A stretch of 64,000 bases of DNA from Buxus sempervirens (lineage: Eukaryota; Streptophyta; Magnoliopsida; Buxales; Buxaceae), in NCBI GenBank assembly GCA_947561395.2, contig OX387187.1:23231829-23295828 (forward strand), read 5' to 3'. Made by a program: the position numbers and the translations under genes. How positions within the stretch are numbered: the first letter of the stretch is position 1; the number at the start of each line of letters is the position of its first letter. Below, piece by piece: positions 57,964-64,000 of the stretch. A model generated the notes under the pieces. That model did no database searches and was not told the origin of the DNA. It was given only the letters and a program-made list of their open reading frames with translations.

Positions 57964-60263
57964 TGTAGACACCCCAAATTGCACAAACAATCATCAAAAA
58001 TCATTATCTCCTTGAAAGCCAGAACAGAAATTGAAGAAAATAAACTTTTACCTGTATCCGGATACTCAGGCCGGATACAAGTACTCCTTCCTGTATCTGG
58101 TTACTCATACCGGATACATGTGAGCCTTAGTGTATCCGGTACCATGTACCGTATACCTTAAGGCCCTTTTGTATCCGGTCTGATATACCGGATACATTAA
58201 GTTTGCTCAAAATTAGGGTTTTCCGAGAGCTTTTCACTTTTACCATCATATCCCTCATTAAATGAGTGGAAATCGCGGAAATAGCCTTAGGGTTAAGGTT
58301 GGTGGGCTATAGACATTATGTTGTGTCTACCATTCTCACCAACCCTAACCCTAGCCTTTGCCTATAAATAGGAGGCTCCTCCTCAAGCAAATGGACTCAA
58401 CTCTTGTTTTGAATTCTCGCAAAGAAGAACTCCAAGAGAAGAAGAAAACCGCTGCGGAATCGCCTCCAGAACTTAGGTAAGCCTCAACTTTTCTTTTTAT
58501 TTTCTGTCTTTATATTCCTAGATCTAGATCTCTTCTTCTACCTTTCTGTAGTGTAAAGCCTTGTTTGTATGTGTGGAAATCCTTCCCCGGCTCAAAGTAT
58601 CTCAAGACTCCCCTAGCCGTAAAACGTGAAGGCGGATCTAGGAGAAACGAGACTGGGGATTGACCCTAGTGCTAGAACCCATGTAGCATAAGACCTTTTT
58701 GATTGATTGAAAACCGTTCCATATTCAAAGAACCCTTGATTATCTTGAAGAACCGTGTTTAACGGGGAGAGAGAACAGAGGGAAACGATAATTGAACGGA
58801 ACCATAGGCTGTATTAGAACCCTATTTGGATGAATATGTATGCATGCTATTGATCTTGTTTGGTTTTTTACACTTGCACATACATATCACTATTTTGGCG
58901 GGATAGGCTCATATTTGGGGTTTATTGCATTTATTGTGATAAATCTCAAATAAATGGCCTCAATCAATTCTGGAATGCCTTTTGGATGATTTTTAAAGTA
59001 TTTGTGTTCATCTTGCACGAATCACATATTTGTATCAATTTTCGGATTTGGTTTTTTCTTCAAGAATGGCTTAGCTTGACAGCACTTGTACCCCTACTTC
59101 GGACGCCCATAACTTCATCATCCGGATGAATTTTGGGGCGATTCCAAAACCATGGGAAAGGTGAGGCTGTCTAGTTCATGTCCACCAAATTTCACAAATT
59201 TCTATCTAGCGGATTTTTGACACCTCTCTGTCGAAGTGGAGTGGACAGTTTAGGTTCAAATACAGAACTTGTCACTTTGACGGAGCGCCATGTGTTCGAT
59301 TTAAGTCTGATTCGAATGATTTTTGTTTCTATGCACTCCTTTATGAGTCTATTTTCAAATCCAGTTGGTTTCATAATTTTTGGATTCCATTTGAATTATT
59401 GGTAGCCGATTTACTCAGAACTGTTCATTTGTACTTTTCTGGGTAAATCTGTGATTTTGGGGGCCTGTTTGGGAGACCACCCAAGGCACATCCGAAGGGA
59501 TTCTTGTATGAGACTAGTTTCTATTGAAAGATGGCCATACAGACTTCAATCACACCAAATTTCGTGGATTTTTATGTAGTGGATTTTTCTAGACAATTTT
59601 CCAAAGTTGCCCACTTATCACTTTTAAAAATCCCCAGCAGCAACTTCAAAGGAGCATAACTCCTAGGATTTTTATCGGAATGGATTGAAATTTTGTATGA
59701 AACTCTTATTTACCCTAATCTTTCAAATGGATTTGGTTTGGTTCAATTTAATATTGGATTTGAATGATTTTAAGGCAAATGGCATACTTTTTACCAAACT
59801 TCCCGGATTTGATTCAACTTGGTTTTGAGCAACTTGTGCTTTGATTTCCATCCTTTTGTGGTATTCCAGAAATGATATTGACATAAGAGAGGATCTAGAA
59901 TCCATTTAGATCTTCATGTGAAAATATCACACATTAGTCCTTTTTCAAGGTTTTCTATGATTTTAGCAAGCTTTCTATTTTTGCATGAACATACACTTGG
60001 CTACCACTTCGTGTGGATGAATGGGGGTGCCTAACACCTTCCCCCGTTCATAATCTAATCCCCTTACCCATCTCTGGATTTTATTTTCAAGTAGGATTGT
60101 TTTTATCCTATAATGTTTTTTTTTTCACTTTTTGCTTATTTTGAATTCTTTGGTGTCCATTCTCACCCCAAAATCATGAATGGTGGCGACTCTCCCGTTT
60201 TTGCGTTGAGCCCGTGTGTTGACGGAGGGATGATCATTCCGGTGATTTTTCCCATGTCTCACA
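57964..60263 (+). mobile_element. solo LTR C, Tat/Ogre-type (2,300 bp)
   Basis: From TGTAGACACCCC to CCCATGTCTCACA with a perfect 5-bp duplication GCATC (57959–57963 and 60264–60268). TATA region in CCTATAAATAGGAGG near 58370, CTAGCCGTAAAACGTGAAGG at 58612–58631, and GGGTGCCTAACACCTTCCCC near 60024. Its U3 array (58053–58196) has its own dyad type. Related to LTRs A, B and D but clearly a separate family. No internal region. Confidence 0.9.
58053..58196 (+). promoter_or_regulatory. four TGTATCCGG-N9-CCGGATACA dyads at 39-bp spacing (solo LTR C)
   Basis: Units at 58053–58079, 58092–58118, 58131–58157 and 58170–58196. Each is exactly 27 bp, and each starts exactly 39 bp after the one before. 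The N9 spacers differ. They lie 89 bp inside the LTR 5' end and upstream of the TATA box. Confidence 0.9.
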
Positions 60264-60268
60264 GCATC

Positions 60269-61275
60269 AAAGCACGTAGGCCTTGCACAATTGGGCAGGC
60301 CACGTCAACATGCACACAAAACCAAGAATACAGTTCGAGCCACGCAAGCCAATGCGACAAAACCACATTCACAACTATCAGAAGATCATGCAATCGGTCG
60401 TTCAAGAGTAACCTATTTTAAGATCGTGGCTGAGCGGTTATCTTTCTGGAACAGAAGACTGAAGACGGCCAACCACCATGAAGATCATGCAAGAGTAGGA
60501 CGTTGAGCAACCGTCAAGGATCGGCTATAAAAGGCACAACTTCGAAGAACTCGATGACACAATCCATCCAACCACAACCGGTTATTATATTATTTTGATC
60601 ATCCGTGATCTTTATCCCCTCTCCTACACTGTAGCCAGAAGGATAAACTAGGACTTCTCTCACTGCTTCCAGTCGCAGTGACATCTTAGACCCCTCTTTA
60701 CTCCGATTAACACTAGAATCTTGCCACCGGAGAGTAAGTTGAGGCCGCCCCTGACTCGCAGTTCTGTGTTTACAAAATCCCGAACAGCCAGTCCCGAGAC
60801 TCGCTCTGATCATGCCAGGTGACTTGTGTATTTTCGGGTAAGCAGCAATCCAAGGTGAACCCCCTGAATTGGCTTCGCTAGCAGCCGCTCCCTTCCTCCT
60901 GTGCTTATACCCGATTACGGCTATAAGACCATGACAGGCCGGTTCTGCAAGCCCTGTCAGTTTTCTTTTTACTTTTTGTTTCCCTTTTGAGGATTATCTG
61001 TTGTCGCTTTCGGCTCGTCGGCCAATTTTATAATAAAGGATTTGTGTGCCATTAGTCGCTTTCGCTTTCAAACACTTACAAGAACCCAAACGAAGACCGA
61101 ACCCCTAGTCTTCATATCATCACCTGACCGATTTTATTACAGGTGACTTGCAGTACGACTGAACCGATCCTGGTTTAGATTTGGAACAGGTGCCCGGGGT
61201 CAGGGCTCGACCCAAAATCATTGTATCAAACGATACTGGCACTCCCACGTAAAGACACATTATCAACACCGACAC
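60269..61275 (+). mobile_element. LTR-like sequence inside the BAHD relic (host of solo LTR C)
   Basis: Together with 57880–57958 this makes about 1.1 kb that separates the BAHD halves once solo LTR C is set aside. GGCTATAAAAGG (about 60523) looks like an LTR promoter. An AATAAAGGATTTG polyadenylation-like stretch lies near 61032, and TGGCACTCCCACG near 61230 resembles a Gypsy primer binding site. Exact ends and target duplication were not found. Confidence 0.4.
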
Positions 61276-62084
61276 ATGTCCACACCGGCCCAATTTCGGA
61301 GCAACACACCCACAAGCGTAGAAGTTGTTTCTTCCCTCATTTGGAGATCCGCCATGGCTGCATCAAGAACAAGACGCAGGACTTCGAGGCCGTCAATGGT
61401 GGTTCACGCAGTGAATCTCTGGGGAAGGATGACGGAACCATTGCCAGGACACTCAATAGGGAACATACTTGCGTTAGCAACGGCTTCTTCTCCAACTGGT
61501 AGTGACAACAAATTGGATCAACTGGTGTTTCGACTTTGAGAAGCCATTACAAAGATCGACGGAGACTACATAAGGAAGGTACAAAGTGAGAATGAAAAAG
61601 AGTTCTTGATGCTTTGGCAGTCATTTATAAAGGAGGCTGAGATGTTCTATGATGATGGAGTGGATTGTTACTGGTTCAGTAGCTGGTGTAGGTTCCCTGT
61701 ATATGAAGCTGATTTTGGGTGGGGAAAGCCTGTGTGGGTGAGCAGTGTTAGCTTGCCTAGCAAGAATGCTGTCATTTTAATGGATGCCAACAATGGTGAT
61801 GGAATAGAAGCATGGGTGACACTGGAGTAAGAAGAGATGGCATTGTTTGAGAAGGATCAGGATCTGAAAACATTTTCTTTGCTTAACCCATGAATCAATT
61901 GTTGTTGTTGAGGCTGATATGCATGAAGTATCTTTCATTCAAAAACTGTATCAGTACATTTAAGTAATGCAACTTCATTTATTGAAATAAAATATTTTAA
62001 ATGGAATCAATTTTATTTCATGCTGAGACTTTGGATGAAAGTTGACATCATCATAGAAAGCATTTCTTCTAGAGCCAAAATCCG

Positions 62085-62440
62085 GTGGTGGAATTTGAAT
62101 GTGTGTGCCCCCTCCTGACATGGGCATCCATCCATGCGTTTCACGCTGGCACCACTGAGTGGGTCCAAGTGAAACGCTCTCATCATCATAATCTAGTTCC
62201 CATCAATGTGGGGTCAGCAACACGAATCTTGTCTCTCTATCCCGCTCTATCAAAAATCATATTTTTAGTTAATTTATTTCTTTGTAAATCTTATTTTATA
62301 GACTTCATCCATGTCTTTCTAGGTCTCTCTCTTGCTAGCATAAGCCATTCAATCTGCATACTCTTACACCTTCTAATAGACGCATCTCTAGGTCTCCGCT
62401 TTATATGACCAAACCACCTTAACCTAATTTACGCTATTTT
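62085..62440 (-). mobile_element. RTE-type LINE, 3' end fragment
   Basis: On the minus strand it reads RLRWFGHIKRRPRDASIRRC, then LARERPRKTWMKSI and DKIRVADPTLMGTRL, the well-known tail of plant RTE-type LINE reverse transcriptases. 5'-truncated and with stops. The non-coding tail may reach back to about 62060. Confidence 0.75.
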
Positions 62441-63149
62441 AAATATGTTATTTATTTTTTTAAAATATTTTAAATAAGAATAGCCTAAGTAGTTGTCATC
62501 CAGATTCTGAAATTCTAGATCAACCAAGTATCATGGAAGTTATTAATAAGTAAACATTATTATAAGTTTATGACTTCTCAAGATAAATTTTAATAATACA
62601 TCCAATTTGTTGAGTCAACCATACCTATGCTTTTTGCTCTTTGCATACTCTAAATAGTACTTTACACCCATCACCTTTGACTTAATTTCTTTAAAAATAT
62701 CCCATTAATTAACTACGTATCGCATTGCAAGAGACAGCACAAGCTCACATTGCAGTGGATGGGAACTTAAATTAGACAGCATGAGTACGTGACCTTGACG
62801 TGCAACTGCGTTGTGTAATGCAATTACGTGGTTGGTGTTCTTAGTTTCTATATTTCAATTTGCTAAAAGTTAGTGAGAAACTGCAATTTAAAGGATCCAC
62901 GTACGGGAAGGTTTGAAATGTTTTGGAACAAAAAATATAATAATCTATTACTATTATAAAGCTAATCCCCTCTACATTTATACCCAAAACACCCTGCAAT
63001 TTTTTCCTAATTTACTCCAAAACCAAGGTTTGTTACTTCCATATTATCATAACTAACTGCCTCGGTAACATTCTATTCTCAAAAGTCCCTTCTTGCCCTT
63101 CTTTGTTTGAAATTATTTTGCGGGAAAATTATGAAAAAAGTCTCTTTTT
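62441..63149. other. AT-rich intergenic stretch
   Basis: No gene, repeat or RNA recognised. Confidence 0.4.
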
Positions 63150-63405
63150 GGCCTCTATTTATAAAAACAGTCCATAAGATCTCATTTTACAAAAATAGAT
63201 CACTTTTCAAAAGCAATTAACCTTAAGGGCCACTCTTCAAAAAAATTAAAAAATAGTATCATTTTATGTTTGTCCGCGTGTGATGCACACTCATATTCAT
63301 GTAGAATGCACTAATGTCCTATGTAAGATATGCCCACGTAGATGCACTTGTGTCTACATACAATGCACTTGTGTCCCAAGTAAAGTGATCTTCAAATTTA
63401 ACTAG
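63150..63405 (-). repeat. dispersed repeat, relative of 11505–11740 in opposite orientation
   Basis: On the minus strand: ACACAAGTGCAT units (three to four, with TACGTGG or TACATAGGACAT), then AAATGATACTATTTTTTA, GAAAAGTGATC and TGTAAAATGAGATCT. The order is as in the other copy. Confidence 0.6.
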
Positions 63406-63755
63406 AGATCTGCACGTGCTACGCGTGTAGAAACCATAGGCCCACTTAGATAAACATTCTTACAACATGTTTAGAATAGTGAGGGATTGTTTTGTTTGAG
63501 GAGAACAATGTTTAGAAAAATAAAAGAAGGGCCAGAATCTAGAAGGAATATTCCCCCCTCTTCTCTTTAGTAATACTAGGGGGTTGCACGCGCTACGCGT
63601 GTAAAAAACGTGGGCCCACTTTGATAAACAGTCAAGCCAAGGTAGTTACAATAGTGGGGGATTATTTTGTTTGGGAAGGGTATTACTTGGAAAAAGAAAA
63701 GGGGGGCCAGAATCTAGAGGGAATATTCCCCCCTCTTCTCTTTATATATAGTATA
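63401..63755 (+). repeat. tandem pair of the ACTAG…TAGTAATA-type repeat
   Basis: Unit 1 is 63401–63574 and unit 2 is 63575 to about 63755. Both open ACTAG and contain CTACGCGTGTA, TGGGCCCACTT or TAGGCCCACTT, GATTGTTTTGTTTG or GATTATTTTGTTTG, then GGGCCAGAATCTAGA and TTCCCCCCTCTTCTCTTTA. A more distant third copy is at 13283–13475. Confidence 0.65.
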
Positions 63756-64000
63756 GATTATCTCTTTAGTAATATTATAGATTATCTATTATTTTTGAAA
63801 AATGATCATGTAATTTAATTATGATTGACTGCTTTTATAATTATCCACGAAAAGTGAACCGTTGTTTTCCCCTATTAAAATTAGGGAGACCATTTTAGGG
63901 TCTAATTTGACAATGGATTGAAATTAAATTTTATATAACTTCAATTATTCTCTGAATTTACGATAGAAAACTGGATTGAAAACTATCATTTCCGCTGACA

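Larger units (their letters stand above)
57168..61893 (+). pseudogene. BAHD acyltransferase pseudogene, split by LTR-derived sequence
   Basis: BAHD enzymes transfer acyl groups from CoA to alcohols and amines in the cytosol. The N-terminal half is 57168–57875: it starts MKVQVMSQEIINPSSPTTQK, then TLTRFYPLAGRIKDE and the catalytic HKIVD motif (57634–57648, HxxxD intact). The C-terminal half is about 61300–61893: TSVEVVSSLIWRSAMAASRT, VVHAVNLWGRM, LPGHSIGNILA, and the second motif DFGWG (61711–61725), ending FSLLNP. Damage seen: a frame change near 57350–57370, in-frame stops at 57694–57696, 61537–61539 and 61828–61830, and the 3.4-kb insertion between the halves. Both active motifs are still there, so inactivation is probably recent. 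The style (vinorine synthase-like) is a guess at subfamily level. Confidence 0.85.

Noticed and set aside
57168-61893. Functional two-exon BAHD gene with a 3.4-kb intron
   Set aside because: The halves hold a frame change and three in-frame stops, and no clear splice sites border the inserted LTR sequence.

Overview
The window is nuclear DNA of a flowering plant. The evidence is GT–AG introns, a spliced plant-type gene, a BAHD acyltransferase relic, and plant lineages of LTR elements (Ty3/Gypsy Tat/Ogre type and Ty1/Copia SIRE type), LINEs, MITEs and solo LTRs. The species cannot be told from the sequence. I see no tRNA, rRNA or CRISPR.

Only one host gene looks intact: a four-exon plus-strand gene (4756–9910) for a 452-residue coiled-coil protein with an N-terminal hydrophobic segment. 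A second host gene, a BAHD acyltransferase (57168–61893, +), is a pseudogene split in two by about 3.4 kb of LTR-derived sequence. A short membrane-protein-like relic lies at 1309–2086.

Layout. 1–4.4 kb: MITEs (twin 314-bp hAT copies, one inside a Mutator-like fold-back) around the membrane-protein relic. 4.7–9.9 kb: the host gene. 9.9–13.3 kb: ordinary intergenic DNA. 13.5–16.85 kb: a hAT-like MITE split by a solo LTR (called D). 17.3–17.7 kb: a Mutator-like MITE. 17.7–55.8 kb: one deep nest. A 5'-truncated LINE (duplication GTATCTTATC) holds solo LTR A (GGAAG). A holds a whole-length Tat/Ogre-type element B (GGGCA, minus strand, 35.7 kb, about 23 kb without its guests). B holds a solo LTR E (TATCT) and a SIRE-type Copia element (AATAC). 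55.8–64 kb: tandem duplication with a MITE, LINE pieces, the split BAHD relic holding solo LTR C (GCATC), and dispersed repeats.

Element B has gag–protease–RT–RNase H–integrase on the minus strand and two further genes on the opposite strand near its 3' end: one resembles plant mobile domain proteins, the other DUF7745-type proteins. Its non-coding parts (both LTRs, the leader, upstream of each antisense gene, and behind integrase) carry 25 copies of a dyad, AACCG-N11-CGGTT, almost all exactly 21 bp. Related solo LTRs A and C have arrays of the same design at the same place in U3 but with unrelated arms and other fixed lengths (23 bp every 28 bp; 27 bp every 39 bp). This looks like a set of co-evolving, family-specific recognition sites, possibly read by the antisense-gene products. 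That is the most interesting signal here. Second is a row of about nine hairpins in the Copia LTR with a constant TGGATT loop and changing stems.
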